DNA of 64,000 nt, taken from positions 1-64,000 of the forward strand of contig NZ_JAHPIV010000019.1 of the NCBI RefSeq assembly GCF_019039105.1, in the 5' to 3' direction. Made by a program: the position numbers and the translations under genes. This stretch comes from Desertibacillus haloalkaliphilus. Lineage in GTDB: Bacteria; Bacillota; Bacilli; Bacillales; KJ1-10-99. Position 1 is the stretch's first letter. Each line of letters starts with the position of its first letter. The notes under the pieces were generated by a model. That model did not search any database. It saw only the letters and a program-made list of their open reading frames with translations, and was not told the DNA's origin. Of the stretch, positions 15,437 to 31,061 are shown one piece after another.

Positions 15437-15558
15437 TTTAAAAAAGGGCTAAAGACACTTACAATCAGGCGCTGACTCAAAGGATAACCGACTGCTTTTG
15501 AAAAGCACTCATAGTCGAACACGCAAAGATGTATAGTGAATTTTAGCACCTTTTTAAA
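15437..15558 (-). ncRNA. Near-palindromic structured element between rplQ and ecfA1
   Basis: Terminal arms 15437-15453 and 15541-15558 are inverted repeats matching at 15 of 17 positions (16 pairs of 17 in the minus-strand RNA, counting one G-U). The stem continues through GACACTTACAATC (15454-15466) against GATGTATAGTG (15528-15538) with single bulges. Inside is a second hairpin, CGACT...AGTCG with GCTTTTCAAAAGC. It could be a terminator, a structured untranslated region or a small mobile palindrome. I do not recognise a family. Confidence 0.55.
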
Positions 15559-15577
15559 CAACCTCTATCAATCGTTG

Positions 15578-15940
15578 TTATACTAGCTCAATAATAGCCA
15601 TGTTTGCACCGTCACCACGACGAGGACCTACTTTAAGAATACGTGTATATCCTCCCTGACGATCTTCATAACGAGGTGCAATATCAGAGAATAACTTTTG
15701 AATTGCATCTTGACCTGCATCTTCATCAGCTACTTCACGACGGATAAATGCTGCAGCTTGGCGTCTTGCATGAAGATCTCCGCGCTTCCCAAGTGTAATC
15801 ATCTTTTCAACAATTGAGCGTAATTCTTTTGCTTTTGCTTCCGTTGTTTCAATTCTTTCATTGATAATTAAATCAGTAGCTAAGTCACGAAATAATGCTT
15901 TACGAGCTGCACTATCACGTCCTAATTTTGCGTATGACAT
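15578..15940 (-). CDS. rplQ: Ribosomal protein L17 (bL17)
   Basis: A 120-residue 50S protein near the exit tunnel, with [21 protein letters not shown] at the N-terminus (split by the usual family spacing) and [14 protein letters not shown] at the C-terminus. The frame is open to 15985, but AAGGAGGG 8 nt before the ATG at 15940 and the conserved MSYAKLGR fix the start. Last gene of the alpha operon, 70 bp after rpoA. Confidence 0.97.
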   Translation of the reverse strand: MSYAKLGRDSAARKALFRDLATDLIINERIETTEAKAKELRSIVEKMITLGKRGDLHARRQAAAFIRREVADEDAGQDAIQKLFSDIAPRYEDRQGGYTRILKVGPRRGDGANMAIIELV

Positions 15941-16010
15941 TAGAGTTTCCCTCCTTTTTTCGGAATAGTATAGATCATACCTCAATCAAACACATGAAAT
16001 TGAAGAATAT

Positions 16011-16955
16011 CTATTCTTCTTTTCTTAATCCTAAACCAAGTTCTCCAAGTTTTTCTTGGACTTCTTCTAATGACTTGCGCCCTAGGTTTCTAACCTTCAT
16101 CATGTCTTCTTCTGACTTATGCGTAAGCTCTTGAACTGTATTAATTCCAGCACGCTTTAAGCAGTTGTAAGAACGAACAGAAAGATCAAGTTCCTCAATT
16201 GTCATTTCAAGAACTTTTTCTTTTTGATCTTCTTCTTTTTCAACCATGATTTCAGCATTCTGTGCTTGATCAGTTAGACCTACAAAGATGTTTAAGTGTT
16301 CAGTTAAAATTTTTGCACCAAGAGAAACAGCTTCTTCCGGACGTATACTTCCGTCAGTCCATACATCAAGGGTAAGTTTATCATAGTTTGTTATTTGACC
16401 TACACGTGTATTTTCAACTTGATAGTTCACACGTGAAACGGGTGTATAAATCGAATCAACTGGAAGAACCCCAATCGGTTGGTCTTCATCTTTGTTTCCA
16501 TCTGCAGGAACATATCCACGGCCACGTTTAGCTGTTAAGCGCATGCGAAGGTGAGCTCCTCGTCCTAAAGTAGCAATATGAAGATCAGGGTTTAAGACAT
16601 CAACATCACTATCATGTGTAATGTCATTAGCTGTAACAATCCCTTCGCCTTGCACATCAATTTCTAATGTTTTTACATCATCAGAATAAATTTTCAGTGC
16701 TAATTGCTTTAAATTAAGAATAATTGTCGTTACATCTTCTACAACACCTTCAATGGTAGAGAACTCATGTAAAACCCCATCGATTTGTACATTCGTTACT
16801 GCAGAACCAGGAAGTGATGATAAGAGGATACGACGTAAGGAGTTTCCTAAAGTTGTTCCATACCCACGTTCAAGCGGCTCAACAACAAATTTCCCATAAT
16901 TAGCATCTTCGCTTATCTCAACCGTTTCAATATTTGGCTTTTCTATTTCAATCAT
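16011..16955 (-). CDS. rpoA: DNA-directed RNA polymerase alpha subunit
   Basis: A 314-residue subunit, the usual Bacillus length. The N-terminal dimerisation and assembly domain carries [20 protein letters not shown]; a charged linker ([12 protein letters not shown]) leads to the C-terminal domain, where [18 protein letters not shown] and [10 protein letters not shown] form the UP-element and activator surface. RBS GAAGGAGGG. A 191-bp gap separates it from rpsK; I see no clear promoter or terminator in it. Confidence 0.98.
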   Translation of the reverse strand: MIEIEKPNIETVEISEDANYGKFVVEPLERGYGTTLGNSLRRILLSSLPGSAVTNVQIDGVLHEFSTIEGVVEDVTTIILNLKQLALKIYSDDVKTLEIDVQGEGIVTANDITHDSDVDVLNPDLHIATLGRGAHLRMRLTAKRGRGYVPADGNKDEDQPIGVLPVDSIYTPVSRVNYQVENTRVGQITNYDKLTLDVWTDGSIRPEEAVSLGAKILTEHLNIFVGLTDQAQNAEIMVEKEEDQKEKVLEMTIEELDLSVRSYNCLKRAGINTVQELTHKSEEDMMKVRNLGRKSLEEVQEKLGELGLGLRKEE

Positions 16956-17146
16956 TAAACAAACCCTCCTTCAAAACGTCGAACTCCGGTAGACTGTCAG
17001 GATAGCCTAACCGGAATTCCCCATTAGGCAGTTCCCAACCGTATACAACCTAATTAGTCAATAATCGTAAGAACCGTTCAAACAGGGAAATCTCGTCTTA
17101 CCCATTATTGACACTTTAAGGAAATCTATACAAGAAGTATGAAAAA

Positions 17147-17539
17147 TTATACTCTACGACGTTTTGGTGGACGGCAGCCATTATGAGGAACAGGCGTAAC
17201 ATCACGAATCATGCTTACTTCAAGCCCAACAGCTTGTAGTGAACGGATTGCTGCTTCACGACCAGCGCCAGGACCTTTAACTGACACTTCAATATTTTTC
17301 ATTCCTTGTTCCATTGCTGCTTTACCAGCTGTTTCTGCAGCCATTTGTGCAGCAAACGGCGTTGATTTACGAGAACCTTTAAAACCTAGGCCACCCGCAC
17401 TTGCCCAAGAAATTGCATTCCCTTGTACATCAGTAATTGTAACAATCGTGTTGTTGAATGTAGAACGGATATGAGCGATCCCTGACTCAACATTCTTTTT
17501 CTGACGACGTTTTGGACGTGTGTTTGTTTTTTTAGCCAT
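17147..17539 (-). CDS. rpsK: Ribosomal protein S11 (uS11)
   Basis: A 130-residue platform protein of the 30S subunit. Conserved blocks are [18 protein letters not shown], the [18 protein letters not shown] segment and the C-terminal [12 protein letters not shown]. It follows rpsM by 19 bp with an AAAGGAGG site. Standard alpha operon position. Confidence 0.98.
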   Translation of the reverse strand: MAKKTNTRPKRRQKKNVESGIAHIRSTFNNTIVTITDVQGNAISWASAGGLGFKGSRKSTPFAAQMAAETAGKAAMEQGMKNIEVSVKGPGAGREAAIRSLQAVGLEVSMIRDVTPVPHNGCRPPKRRRV

Positions 17540-17558
17540 TCGATTTTACCTCCTTTAC

Positions 17559-17924
<366 letters not shown>

Positions 17925-17946
17925 TTAGTGCACACCTCCTTAATTT

Positions 17947-18066
<120 letters not shown>

Positions 18067-18157
18067 TTACCTCCTTATACTATGGAGCGCCGTCATTAAT
18101 ATTTAATGGTGGTTAGCCGATAAGATTAACGATTCATTAACCTCACATAATTTATAA

Positions 18158-18376
18158 TTACTTATAACGATAAGTGATTCGACCACGTGTTAAATCATAC
18201 GGAGAAAGTTCAACTGTTACTTTATCACCCGGTAGAATACGGATAAAGTGCATACGAATCTTTCCAGATACATGTGCTAAAATCTTATGACCGTTTTCGA
18301 GTTCTACACGAAACATCGCATTTGGAAGTGGTTCAATAACAGTTCCTTCTACTTCAATAACATCTTCTTTGGCCAT
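18158..18376 (-). CDS. infA: Translation initiation factor IF-1
   Basis: A 72-residue S1-like OB-fold protein that occupies the ribosomal A site during initiation. It starts [20 protein letters not shown] and has the conserved [15 protein letters not shown] and ITYRYK end. It begins 5 bp after the KOW-domain gene stop with GAAGGAGAG as ribosome site, so translation is tightly linked. Confidence 0.98.
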   Translation of the reverse strand: MAKEDVIEVEGTVIEPLPNAMFRVELENGHKILAHVSGKIRMHFIRILPGDKVTVELSPYDLTRGRITYRYK

Positions 18377-18380
18377 GAAT

Positions 18381-18689
18381 TTACTCTCCTTCCTTCAGTA
18401 AACCGTTTTGTTGATTTAAATATTTTGTCAGTGCATAACGCAACTTACCATTGGTAACTCGCCCGGTTTCCTCAATGCTATTCTTTACTTCTGGTGAAAC
18501 ATGATCAGTAAGCTCTAGATGGCTAAGATTTTTTCGCTTAGCGCGATCAACTTTGCGTTTATCACCATCTGCAATTTGAACAAAACGTCCATCGCTAATA
18601 GAGATAACCACACTATAATCACCTGCATCTCGACCTTTTAAAACTTTGACAACCTGACCGACTTCAGGACTCGATTCAGGATCCTTCAT
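18381..18689 (-). CDS. KOW-domain RNA-binding protein (L14e/L6e-like)
   Basis: A 102-residue protein with an N-terminal KOW motif ([18 protein letters not shown]) followed by a basic stretch [15 protein letters not shown]. It occupies the slot between map and infA where B. subtilis has the small gene ybzG. The family resembles archaeal/eukaryotic L14e, and a ribosome or rRNA role is likely, but no function is established here. RBS GAAGGTGATG before the ATG at 18689. Confidence 0.8.
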   Translation of the reverse strand: MKDPESSPEVGQVVKVLKGRDAGDYSVVISISDGRFVQIADGDKRKVDRAKRKNLSHLELTDHVSPEVKNSIEETGRVTNGKLRYALTKYLNQQNGLLKEGE

Positions 18690-18706
18690 GTAAACATCAC
18701 CTTCAA

Positions 18707-21466
<2,760 letters not shown>

Positions 21467-21467
<1 letters not shown>

Positions 21468-21907
21468 TAAATCACCTCAGTTTTTCCACCGGCAGCCTCA
21501 ATAGCTTCTACTGCAGAAGCTGAGAATTTGTTAGCTTTTACAGTAAGGCTCTTCTCAAGCTTACCGTTACCGAGGATCTTAATTCCATCCTTTGCACTGC
21601 TTACAATACCTGTTTCAAGAAGTAGTTCTGGTGTAACTTCCGTGTTTGCATCGAAGCTATTTAACTTTTCAACATTCACAATCGCAAATTCCTTACGTGT
21701 AGGGTTTGTAAATCCACGTTTCGGTAAACGACGGTAGATCGGATTTTGTCCACCCTCAAATCCCGGACGTACTCCTCCACCTGAACGAGCTTTTTGCCCT
21801 TTATGACCACGTCCAGAAGTTTTGCCGTTACCTGATGCAGGACCACGCCCCACTCGATTGCGCTCTTTACGAGAACCTTCTGCAGGCTTCAACTCATGAA
21901 GTTTCAT
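21467..21907 (-). CDS. rplO: Ribosomal protein L15 (uL15)
   Basis: A 146-residue 50S protein with the Gly/Arg/Lys-rich extension [18 protein letters not shown] that penetrates 23S rRNA, the [19 protein letters not shown] block and a globular C-terminal domain. The gene ends 1 bp into secY. AAGGAGG precedes the ATG. Confidence 0.98.
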
Positions 21908-21939
21908 TTTGGCACCTCCTTATTGTATAGATTTATATC

Positions 21940-22128
21940 TTAAGCTTCCGTTTCTTTGACAGTTAATAAGTGTCCAACCTTATTAATCATTCCACGAATC
22001 GCAGCATTGTCTTCTTGAACAACAGTCTGATTAACTTTACGTAATCCTAAAGTATTAACAGTTGTACGTTGATCTTCAGGACGACCAATCAAACTACGAG
22101 TGAGGGTAATTTCTAATTTCTTAGCCAT
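21940..22128 (-). CDS. rpmD: Ribosomal protein L30 (uL30)
   Basis: A 62-residue protein (about 59-60 in relatives) with [18 protein letters not shown] near the start and [19 protein letters not shown] near the end. It sits between rpsE and rplO with a GGAGGG site before its ATG. Confidence 0.97.
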   Translation of the reverse strand: MAKKLEITLTRSLIGRPEDQRTTVNTLGLRKVNQTVVQEDNAAIRGMINKVGHLLTVKETEA

Positions 22129-22140
22129 TTAATTTCCCTC

Positions 22141-22638
22141 CTATCCTAACAATTCTTCTACGGTTTTACCGCGTAGTTTTGCTACATCTTCTGCCTTCTT
22201 TAGTTCAGTTAAGCCTTGGATTGTAGCACGAACCATGTTAATTGGATTATTTGAACCTAATGATTTAGATAAGATATCACCAACACCTGCAAGCTCTAAT
22301 ACCGCACGCACAGGACCACCGGCGATAACCCCAGTACCTTCAGCAGCAGGTTTTAATAGTACATTTCCTGCACCGAAGCGTCCAACGATTTCATGTGGAA
22401 TTGTTGTCCCTACAACAGGAACTTCAATCATATTTTTCTTTGCATCTTCAACGGCCTTACGAATAGCTTCTGGTACTTCTAATGCTTTACCCATACCAAA
22501 ACCTACATGACCATTTTTATCTCCAACGACAACCAATGCAGCAAAACGGAATCTACGTCCACCTTTAACAACTTTCGCTACACGATTGACAGCAACAACT
22601 CTTTCTTCAAGTTCCAAAGTATTTGGGTCAAAACGCAT
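22141..22638 (-). CDS. rpsE: Ribosomal protein S5 (uS5)
   Basis: A 165-residue 30S protein at the mRNA entry site. The N-terminal double-stranded RNA-binding-like domain has [18 protein letters not shown], with the fidelity loop [17 protein letters not shown]; the C-terminal domain ends in [19 protein letters not shown] precedes the ATG. Confidence 0.98.
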   Translation of the reverse strand: MRFDPNTLELEERVVAVNRVAKVVKGGRRFRFAALVVVGDKNGHVGFGMGKALEVPEAIRKAVEDAKKNMIEVPVVGTTIPHEIVGRFGAGNVLLKPAAEGTGVIAGGPVRAVLELAGVGDILSKSLGSNNPINMVRATIQGLTELKKAEDVAKLRGKTVEELLG

Positions 22639-22658
22639 GAATTATCCCTCCTTTGTTT

Positions 22659-23021
22659 TTAAAATTGCAAGCCAGCTTCTCGAGCTGCTTCTGCAAGAGC
22701 TTCAATTCTTCCGTGATATAAATATCCACCACGATCAAAAACGACAGCTTCATGTCCATTTTCTACCGCACGTTTAGCAATAAGTTCACCGACTTTTTGA
22801 GCCGCCTCTACATTTCCGCCGTTCTCAAGATTAAGTTCTTTATCTAAACTTGACGCTGATGCAACAGTTACACCTTTTACATCATCAATTAATTGAGCGT
22901 AAATATGTTTAGAAGAACGGAATACATTTAAACGAGGACGTTCAGCAGTACCTTGGATCTTACGACGAACATGAGCTTGTCTTTTCTTACGTGCCGCATT
23001 TTTGTTTGGCTTCGTAATCAT
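22659..23021 (-). CDS. rplR: Ribosomal protein L18 (uL18)
   Basis: A 120-residue 5S rRNA-binding protein. RHAR-type basic N-terminus ([13 protein letters not shown]), [16 protein letters not shown] and [21 protein letters not shown] are the family blocks. It is preceded by GGAAAGGAATG rather than a perfect site. Usual spc operon position after rplF. Confidence 0.97.
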   Translation of the reverse strand: MITKPNKNAARKKRQAHVRRKIQGTAERPRLNVFRSSKHIYAQLIDDVKGVTVASASSLDKELNLENGGNVEAAQKVGELIAKRAVENGHEAVVFDRGGYLYHGRIEALAEAAREAGLQF

Positions 23022-23048
23022 TGAACGTCATTCCTTTCCGTTAACATT

Positions 23049-23585
23049 TTACTTACCAGTCTTACCTTCCTTACGGCGTACATACTCGCCTTCATAACGG
23101 ATACCTTTTCCTTTGTAAGGTTCAGGTAAACGTACTGAACGGATGTTTGAAGCTAATGCTCCAACTCGTTCTTTATCGATTCCTTTAACAACAACTTTCG
23201 TGTTAGATGGAACCTCAATTTCAACGCCTTCTTCAGGAGTGATTTCAACAGGATGTGAGTAGCCAACATTTAATGTTAGTTTGTTACCAGACTTCGTCGC
23301 ACGATAACCAACACCAATTAGTTCTAGAGCTTTTTCATACCCTTTTGTAACACCCTCAATCATATTATTGATGATACTACGTGTAGTACCATGAAGTGCA
23401 CGGTGATCTTTGTGATCAGAAGGACGTTCTACAGTGATCACGTCATCTCCGATATTTACTTTGATATCTGCATGAATCGTACGAGCTAATTCTCCTTTAG
23501 GACCTTTAACTGTAATCGTACCATTATCCATAGTTACTGAAACTCCACTTGGAATTTCGATTGGTTTTAAACCTACGCGAGACAT
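23049..23585 (-). CDS. rplF: Ribosomal protein L6 (uL6)
   Basis: A 178-residue 50S protein with two repeated alpha/beta domains. It starts [15 protein letters not shown]; the second domain has the 23S-binding motif [22 protein letters not shown] at its C-terminus (conserved PxPYKGKGI). GGAGGTGG precedes the ATG. Confidence 0.98.
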   Translation of the reverse strand: MSRVGLKPIEIPSGVSVTMDNGTITVKGPKGELARTIHADIKVNIGDDVITVERPSDHKDHRALHGTTRSIINNMIEGVTKGYEKALELIGVGYRATKSGNKLTLNVGYSHPVEITPEEGVEIEVPSNTKVVVKGIDKERVGALASNIRSVRLPEPYKGKGIRYEGEYVRRKEGKTGK

Positions 23586-23616
23586 TCAATCCACCTCCAT
23601 TCCTTAACAGTTAATC

Positions 23617-24015
23617 TTACCAAACGTACGCAAGTACTTCGCCGCCCATTTGTTGTTGACGAGCTTCCTTATCAGTCATTACACCTTTAGAAGTCGATAC
23701 TAATGCAATACCTAAGCCGCCAAGTACACGTGGTACTTCTGTAGCTTTTGCATAAACGCGAAGACCTGGTTTACTAATACGTTTTAAACCTGTAATTACA
23801 CGCTCGTTACTTGGGCCGTACTTTAAGAAAATACGGATAATCCCTTGTTTGTTATCTTCAATATATTCAACGTCACGGATGAAACCTTCACGTTTAAGAA
23901 TTTCAGCTACTTCTTTTTTAATGTTTGAAGCAGGGATTTCTAACTTCTCGTGACGTACTGTGTTCGCATTTCTAATGCGAGTCAACATATCTGCAATTGG
24001 ATCTGTCATGACCAT
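23617..24015 (-). CDS. rpsH: Ribosomal protein S8 (uS8)
   Basis: A 132-residue primary 16S-binding protein. [17 protein letters not shown] at the start and [13 protein letters not shown] near the C-terminus are diagnostic. The first ATG (24015) is 9 nt after AAGGAGG and gives the same MVMTDP start and length known in Bacillus; an in-frame ATG two codons later is less well placed. In other bacteria S8 represses its own operon; no S8-like site was recognised here. Confidence 0.98.
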   Translation of the reverse strand: MVMTDPIADMLTRIRNANTVRHEKLEIPASNIKKEVAEILKREGFIRDVEYIEDNKQGIIRIFLKYGPSNERVITGLKRISKPGLRVYAKATEVPRVLGGLGIALVSTSKGVMTDKEARQQQMGGEVLAYVW

Positions 24016-24044
24016 CAGTTTTTACCTCCTTCCCGTGCTTAGGC

Positions 24045-24260
<216 letters not shown>

Positions 24261-24800
24261 TTATTTTTGGAATGGCATTCCCATTTGTACTAATAATTCG
24301 CTTGCTTCTTCATCCGAATCAGCAGTCGTAACAATTACAATATCCATTCCGCGTACTTTATCAACTTTATCATAATCAATCTCTGGGAAGATTAATTGTT
24401 CTTTAACACCTAATGTGTAGTTTCCGCGGCCGTCAAATGCCTTCTTAGAAACCCCACGGAAGTCACGTACACGTGGTAAAGAGACAGAGATTAGTTTGTC
24501 TAAAAAGTCATACATACGTTCACCGCGAAGTGTTACTTTTGCACCAATTGGCATACCTTCACGAAGTTTGAAACCAGCAATTGATTTCTTCGCCTTTGTG
24601 ATTAATGGCTTTTGACCAGAAATTAAAGTTAATTCCTCTACTGCTTTATCTAATGCTTTAGCGTTAGTAACCGCATCACCAACACCCATGTTAACGACGA
24701 TTTTTTCGATTTTCGGAACCGCCATTACAGATGAATAATTAAATTTTTCCGTTAGAGAAGGGACGATCTCATTTTGATACTTCTCTTTTAATCGATTCAT
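24261..24800 (-). CDS. rplE: Ribosomal protein L5 (uL5)
   Basis: A 179-residue 5S rRNA-binding protein of the central protuberance. Family blocks are [43 protein letters not shown] and [10 protein letters not shown] near the C-terminus. AAAGGAGG precedes the ATG. Confidence 0.98.
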   Translation of the reverse strand: MNRLKEKYQNEIVPSLTEKFNYSSVMAVPKIEKIVVNMGVGDAVTNAKALDKAVEELTLISGQKPLITKAKKSIAGFKLREGMPIGAKVTLRGERMYDFLDKLISVSLPRVRDFRGVSKKAFDGRGNYTLGVKEQLIFPEIDYDKVDKVRGMDIVIVTTADSDEEASELLVQMGMPFQK

Positions 24801-24826
24801 ACGATTGACCTCCTTTCAACACCTGG

Positions 24827-25153
24827 TTACTTATCTAAAATTTCACCAGACTTTTTCGCAACACGTACTTTTTTGCCGTTCTCTTCTTTATAACCAACAC
24901 GAGTTGGTTCTCCTGTTTTAGGATCTACAGGCATTACATTAGAAGCGTGAATCGCTGCTTCTTGATTCAGGATTCCTCCTTGAGGGTTATCTTGTGAAGG
25001 TTTCGCATGTTTTTTAACAATGTTTACTCCTTCAACAAGAACACGTCCTTTTTTAGGGAAAGCTTCTAAAATAACACCTTGTTTTCCTTTATCTTTACCA
25101 GAGATAACTTTAACCGTATCTCCTTTTTTTACATGCAATTTAGGCGTGGACAT
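24827..25153 (-). CDS. rplX: Ribosomal protein L24 (uL24)
   Basis: A 108-residue assembly-initiating 50S protein with a KOW domain ([18 protein letters not shown]) and the downstream [15 protein letters not shown] and NPQGGI blocks. The length is slightly above the usual 101-103. AAGGAGG precedes the ATG. Confidence 0.97.
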   Translation of the reverse strand: MSTPKLHVKKGDTVKVISGKDKGKQGVILEAFPKKGRVLVEGVNIVKKHAKPSQDNPQGGILNQEAAIHASNVMPVDPKTGEPTRVGYKEENGKKVRVAKKSGEILDK

Positions 25154-25199
25154 TATCGCACCTCCTTACAAGGCTTGTGATTTTCATTTATGAAACTAA

Positions 25200-25568
25200 T
25201 TAAAGTACTTCAGGAGCTAATGAAACAATCTTCATAAATTGATTTTCACGAAGTTCACGAGCTACTGGTCCGAAAATACGAGTTCCACGTGGACTCTTGT
25301 CATCACGTACGATTACTGCTGCGTTCTCATCAAATTTAATGTAAGAACCATCTGTACGACGAGCACCACTCTTAGAACGAACAATTACCGCTCTAACAAC
25401 GTCACCCTTCTTAACAACGCCACCTGGTGTTGCTTGTTTTACTGCACAAACGATAACATCACCAATGTTTGCAGTTTTACGACCAGAACCACCTAGCACT
25501 TTAATACATTGTACTTCACGAGCACCAGAGTTATCAGCCACTTTTAAACGACTCTCTTGTTGGATCAT
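25200..25568 (-). CDS. rplN: Ribosomal protein L14 (uL14)
   Basis: A 122-residue 50S protein with [17 protein letters not shown] at the start, [11 protein letters not shown] in the middle and [19 protein letters not shown] at the end. It forms an intersubunit bridge and the docking site for silencing factor RsfS. Preceded by GAAGGGAGG. Confidence 0.98.
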   Translation of the reverse strand: MIQQESRLKVADNSGAREVQCIKVLGGSGRKTANIGDVIVCAVKQATPGGVVKKGDVVRAVIVRSKSGARRTDGSYIKFDENAAVIVRDDKSPRGTRIFGPVARELRENQFMKIVSLAPEVL

Positions 25569-25606
25569 TCGAGCTTACCTCCCTTCAAATCAAACGCTCA
25601 TTATCA

Positions 25607-25870
25607 TTAGATGATAACAGACTCTTCTACGATCTCCACTAGACGGAAACGCTTGTCTTTTGATAACGGACGAGTTTCCATGATTTTTACAACATCGCCG
25701 ATTTTAGCGCTATTGTTCTCGTCATGCGCCTTAAGCTTTTTTGAGTATTTTACTCGCTTACCGTAAAGTCTATCCTTTTTGTAAGTTTCAACAAGAACAG
25801 TAATTGTTTTGTCCATCTTATCTGAAACAACACGTCCGTTATAGACTTTACGATTATTACGTTCAGCCAT
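25607..25870 (-). CDS. rpsQ: Ribosomal protein S17 (uS17)
   Basis: An 87-residue OB-fold primary 16S-binding protein. Diagnostic segments are [32 protein letters not shown] and [25 protein letters not shown] precedes the ATG. Confidence 0.98.
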   Translation of the reverse strand: MAERNNRKVYNGRVVSDKMDKTITVLVETYKKDRLYGKRVKYSKKLKAHDENNSAKIGDVVKIMETRPLSKDKRFRLVEIVEESVII

Positions 25871-25890
25871 TGTGCAAACCTCCTCTCATT

Positions 25891-27180
<1,290 letters not shown>

Positions 27181-27183
27181 GTT

Positions 27184-27525
27184 TTATCCCTCCTTCTTTT
27201 CTGTTACAACTAATGTGATGTGACTAGTTCGTTTGTTAATTCTGCTCGCACGTCCCATAGCACGTGGACGGAATCTTTTTAACGTTACACCCTCATCAAC
27301 AAAAGCTTCACTTACAACTAAATTGTTCGGTTCCATTTCGTAATTATGCTCTGCATTTGCAATCGCAGAATTCAACAGCTTTTCAACAACAGGAGAAGCT
27401 GCTTTTGGTGTGTGACGAAGAATTGCGATCGCTTCGCCTACTTGCTTGCCTCGAATTAAGTCTACCACTAAGCGAACTTTGCGAGGAGCAATACGCACTT
27501 GTTTAGCAACAGCTTTAGCTTGCAT
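27184..27525 (-). CDS. rplV: Ribosomal protein L22 (uL22)
   Basis: A 113-residue 50S protein whose beta-hairpin lines the exit tunnel; the hairpin residues [19 protein letters not shown] are intact, without the deletions or duplications known from macrolide resistance. The ATG at 27525 follows GAGGAGG by 7 nt; the ATG at 27546 overlaps the rpsS stop and lacks a site. Confidence 0.97.
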   Translation of the reverse strand: MQAKAVAKQVRIAPRKVRLVVDLIRGKQVGEAIAILRHTPKAASPVVEKLLNSAIANAEHNYEMEPNNLVVSEAFVDEGVTLKRFRPRAMGRASRINKRTSHITLVVTEKKEG

Positions 27526-27545
27526 TGGTGAACCTCCTCTCTTCA

Positions 27546-27824
27546 TTAACGTCTAGTTTTCTTATCGTCAGAAGCGTGACCTTTATATGTTCTAGATGGT
27601 GCAAATTCACCTAACTTGTGACCTACCATGTCCTCAGAAACATAAACTGGTACATGCTTACGACCATCATATACTGCAATAGTGTGTCCGATAAATTCTG
27701 GGAAAATTGTAGAACGGCGTGACCATGTTTTGATCACTTTTTTATCATTTTCCTCGTTCAATTTTTCAACCTTTTTCATCAAATGGTCATCGACAAAAGG
27801 TCCTTTTTTTAAGCTGCGACCCAT
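27546..27824 (-). CDS. rpsS: Ribosomal protein S19 (uS19)
   Basis: A 92-residue 30S head protein with [35 protein letters not shown] and the [12 protein letters not shown] segment. GGAGG lies before the ATG, 57 bp after rplB. Confidence 0.98.
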   Translation of the reverse strand: MGRSLKKGPFVDDHLMKKVEKLNEENDKKVIKTWSRRSTIFPEFIGHTIAVYDGRKHVPVYVSEDMVGHKLGEFAPSRTYKGHASDDKKTRR

Positions 27825-27881
27825 GAATAAACCTCCCTTCGTGATTGGCCCACGGTTCCCTCGAACCGTAGAGCAATCCCG

Positions 27882-28712
27882 TTATTTTTTACGACGACGT
27901 ACAATATACTTATCTGAATGCTTGTTCTTGCTACGAGTTTTGTAACCAAGAGTCGGTTTACCCCATGGTGACATTGGTGATTTACGTCCGATTGGAGCGC
28001 GTCCTTCACCACCACCGTGTGGGTGATCATTAGGGTTCATTGCAGAACCACGCACGTGAGGGCGTTGCCCTTTCCAACGAGAACGACCAGCTTTACCGAT
28101 GTTCACTAGTTCGTGCTCAAGGTTTCCGACTTGACCTACAGTAGCACGGCAAGTTCCTAGGATGTAACGTGTTTCACCTGAACGTAAACGAACAAGTACA
28201 TAGTCGCCTTCTTTACCTAGTAATTGTGCAGATGCTCCAGCAGAACGAACTAGCTGACCGCCGCGACCAGGCTTAAGTTCGATGTTATGAATAACAGTAC
28301 CAACTGGCATATCTTTTAATTGTAGTGCATTTCCTACTTTGATATCTGCATCTGTACCCGAGTATACTTCAGTTCCTACAGTTAGTCCTTTAGGAGCTAA
28401 GATATATCTCTTCTCACCATCAGCGTAGTTGATTAGTGCGATGTTAGCTGAACGGTTTGGATCATACTCAATCGTAGCAACGCGTCCTGGAATACCATCT
28501 TTGTTTCGTTTGAAGTCGATCACACGATATTGACGCTTATGTCCACCACCACGGTGACGAATCGTCATTTTACCTTGGTTATTACGTCCGCCTTTTTTGT
28601 GTAAAGGAGACAATAACGACTTCTCCGGTTTGTCTGTTGTAATTTCACTATAATCTAAACCAGTCATACCACGACGTGCGGGGCTGGTTGGTTTATACTT
28701 CTTAATCGCCAT
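27882..28712 (-). CDS. rplB: Ribosomal protein L2 (uL2)
   Basis: A 276-residue 50S protein close to the peptidyl-transferase centre. [16 protein letters not shown] at the start and the C-terminal [20 protein letters not shown] segment with its essential His are present. GGAGGG before the ATG. Between rplW and rpsS as usual. Confidence 0.98.
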   Translation of the reverse strand: MAIKKYKPTSPARRGMTGLDYSEITTDKPEKSLLSPLHKKGGRNNQGKMTIRHRGGGHKRQYRVIDFKRNKDGIPGRVATIEYDPNRSANIALINYADGEKRYILAPKGLTVGTEVYSGTDADIKVGNALQLKDMPVGTVIHNIELKPGRGGQLVRSAGASAQLLGKEGDYVLVRLRSGETRYILGTCRATVGQVGNLEHELVNIGKAGRSRWKGQRPHVRGSAMNPNDHPHGGGEGRAPIGRKSPMSPWGKPTLGYKTRSKNKHSDKYIVRRRKK

Positions 28713-28740
28713 TATCCATTTCCCTCCTTCTCTTTAAAAG

Positions 28741-29031
28741 TTACACACCTTCGAAGAATTCTAGTTCTTTGCTGTCAGGTGTTAGTGTTACAATGGCTTT
28801 TTTGCGACGAGGAGTATATCCTGAGTGACGTCCAAAACGCTTAAATTTGCCTTTATAATTCATTGTGTTTACATTAGCAACTTTAACCTCAAAGATTTCT
28901 TCGACAGCATCTTTAATTTGAGTTTTATTCGCTCGAACATCAACTTCAAATGTGTATTTCTTATCAGCCATTAGGTCAGTTGAGCGTTCTGTGATTACGG
29001 GGCGCTTAATTACATCACGAGCTGTTGTCAT
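28741..29031 (-). CDS. rplW: Ribosomal protein L23 (uL23)
   Basis: A 96-residue tunnel-exit protein that docks trigger factor and [24 protein letters not shown] and [20 protein letters not shown] are the conserved blocks. The start overlaps the rplD stop by 1 bp. Confidence 0.98.
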   Translation of the reverse strand: MTTARDVIKRPVITERSTDLMADKKYTFEVDVRANKTQIKDAVEEIFEVKVANVNTMNYKGKFKRFGRHSGYTPRRKKAIVTLTPDSKELEFFEGV

Positions 29032-29654
29032 TACGAAAGCACCTCCTCTATCTTTTCAACTGCATCTTTTGTAATGACTAGTTTATCATGGTTTAAAACA
29101 TCTAGTACATTAACAGCGTCAGCTGTAAGGATGGTAACTCCTGGGATGTTGCGCGCCGAAACAGCAACAGTGTTGTTGTAGTCACCTGTTACAACTAATG
29201 CTTTTTGATCTGCTGAAAGAGCAGTTAAAATAGAAACCATATCTTTTGTTTTAGGAGCGTCTAGTTGAAGTTCGTCTAAAACAACAATATCGTCCGCCTT
29301 AACTTTGCTCGATAGCGCAGATTTAATAGCTAATCGACGTACCTTTTTAGGTAATTTATAGCTATAGCTGCGTGGTGTTGGACCGAATACAGTACCACCA
29401 CCTACCCATTGTGGTGAACGGATCGAACCTTGTCGAGCACGACCAGTTCCTTTTTGGCGCCAAGGCTTACGTCCTCCGCCACTTACTTCAGAACGACCTT
29501 TAGTATCATGTGTACCTTGACGTAATGAAGCTTGCTGCATTAACACAGCATCATGTAATACATTTTCGTTTGGTTCAATTCCAAAAATCGAATCATTCAA
29601 TTCGATTTCGTCTACTTGTGAACCTGTTTGATTATAAAGTGTTACTTTAGGCAT
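29031..29654 (-). CDS. rplD: Ribosomal protein L4 (uL4)
   Basis: A 207-residue 50S protein whose extended loop lines the tunnel ([19 protein letters not shown], wild-type in the macrolide-relevant region). In many bacteria L4 also represses the S10 operon through its leader; a hairpin is present upstream of rpsJ. AGGAGG precedes the ATG. Confidence 0.98.
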   Translation of the reverse strand: MPKVTLYNQTGSQVDEIELNDSIFGIEPNENVLHDAVLMQQASLRQGTHDTKGRSEVSGGGRKPWRQKGTGRARQGSIRSPQWVGGGTVFGPTPRSYSYKLPKKVRRLAIKSALSSKVKADDIVVLDELQLDAPKTKDMVSILTALSADQKALVVTGDYNNTVAVSARNIPGVTILTADAVNVLDVLNHDKLVITKDAVEKIEEVLS

Positions 29655-29679
29655 GATGGTTCCTCCTTTCTTCTAAACG

Positions 29680-30309
29680 TTACTTAGCTTTTACCGCACT
29701 TTGTACCGTCACATAACTCTTTTTAGCGCCAGGTACATTACCTTTTACTAATAGAAGATTACGTTCGGTATCCACTTTAACAATCTCAAGATTTTGAACT
29801 GTGATTTGTTCTCCACCCATACGACCAGGTAATGCTTTACCCTTAAATACACGTGCAGGGTCTGTAGGTCCCATTGAACCAGGTCCGCGATGGTAACGAG
29901 AACCGTGACTCATCGGTCCACGAGATTGGTTGTGTCGCTTAATTGAGCCTTGGAATCCCTTCCCTTTAGAAGTTCCTGTTACATCAACAGCGTCACCTTC
30001 GTTAAAAATATCAACTTTGACTTCTTGACCAACTTCATATTCGTTGAGTTCTACTCCACGAAATTCCTTAACGTAGCGCTTAGGAGTCGTGTTTGCTTTA
30101 CTCGCATGGCCTTTTGCAGGTTTGTTAATTCCTGATTCTTTTTTATCATCAAATCCAATTTGGATCGATTCATACCCATCAGATTCAACTGATTTCTTTT
30201 GAAGAACGACATTCGGCGCTGCCTCAATAACAGTTACTGGTACTGCATCACCGTTTTCAGCAAACACTTGCGTCATGCCAATCTTTCTCCCTAAGATTCC
30301 TTTGGTCAT
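29680..30309 (-). CDS. rplC: Ribosomal protein L3 (uL3)
   Basis: A 209-residue early-assembly 50S protein. It starts [21 protein letters not shown]; the long loop [19 protein letters not shown] reaches the peptidyl-transferase centre. AGGAGG precedes the ATG. A 91-bp gap separates it from rpsJ. Confidence 0.98.
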   Translation of the reverse strand: MTKGILGRKIGMTQVFAENGDAVPVTVIEAAPNVVLQKKSVESDGYESIQIGFDDKKESGINKPAKGHASKANTTPKRYVKEFRGVELNEYEVGQEVKVDIFNEGDAVDVTGTSKGKGFQGSIKRHNQSRGPMSHGSRYHRGPGSMGPTDPARVFKGKALPGRMGGEQITVQNLEIVKVDTERNLLLVKGNVPGAKKSYVTVQSAVKAK

Positions 30310-30400
30310 AAGTCACACCTCCTGTTATATCTAATTGTTTTTGCCATTATTTAAATTGTATTACTCGATCATACTAACAGTAGGATCGTCATACGATTAA

Positions 30401-30836
<436 letters not shown>

Positions 30837-30842
30837 CTCTCT

Positions 30843-30871
30843 ATTATATAAAATTTCATGCATAATTGCAA
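30843..30871 (-). promoter_or_regulatory. Sigma-A promoter of the S10 operon
   Basis: TTGCAA (30871-30866) and TATAAT (30848-30843) are separated by 17 bp on the minus strand, about 135 bp before rpsJ. Confidence 0.8.
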
Positions 30872-31013
30872 GCTTTTATTATAGTTCGCTTTCGATCACA
30901 CTTGAATTATTATAGCGGGATCCGAGTCGAAATGCAAGTCTTATTTGAAACTATAAAAATTTCCAAGTGACTTGTTATCATCAACGCACTATAGAATACG
31001 TATAATAGTATAA

Positions 31014-31046
31014 AAAGAGTACCTTGAATATATCAAGATACTCTTT
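31014..31046 (-). terminator. Terminator of tuf
   Basis: Arms 31014-31027 and 31033-31046 form a 14-bp stem with one mismatch and a 5-nt loop, followed on the minus strand by TTTTTATAC. It ends the str operon 15 bp after the tuf stop. Confidence 0.88.
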
Positions 31047-31061
31047 GTAACGAACTAATAA

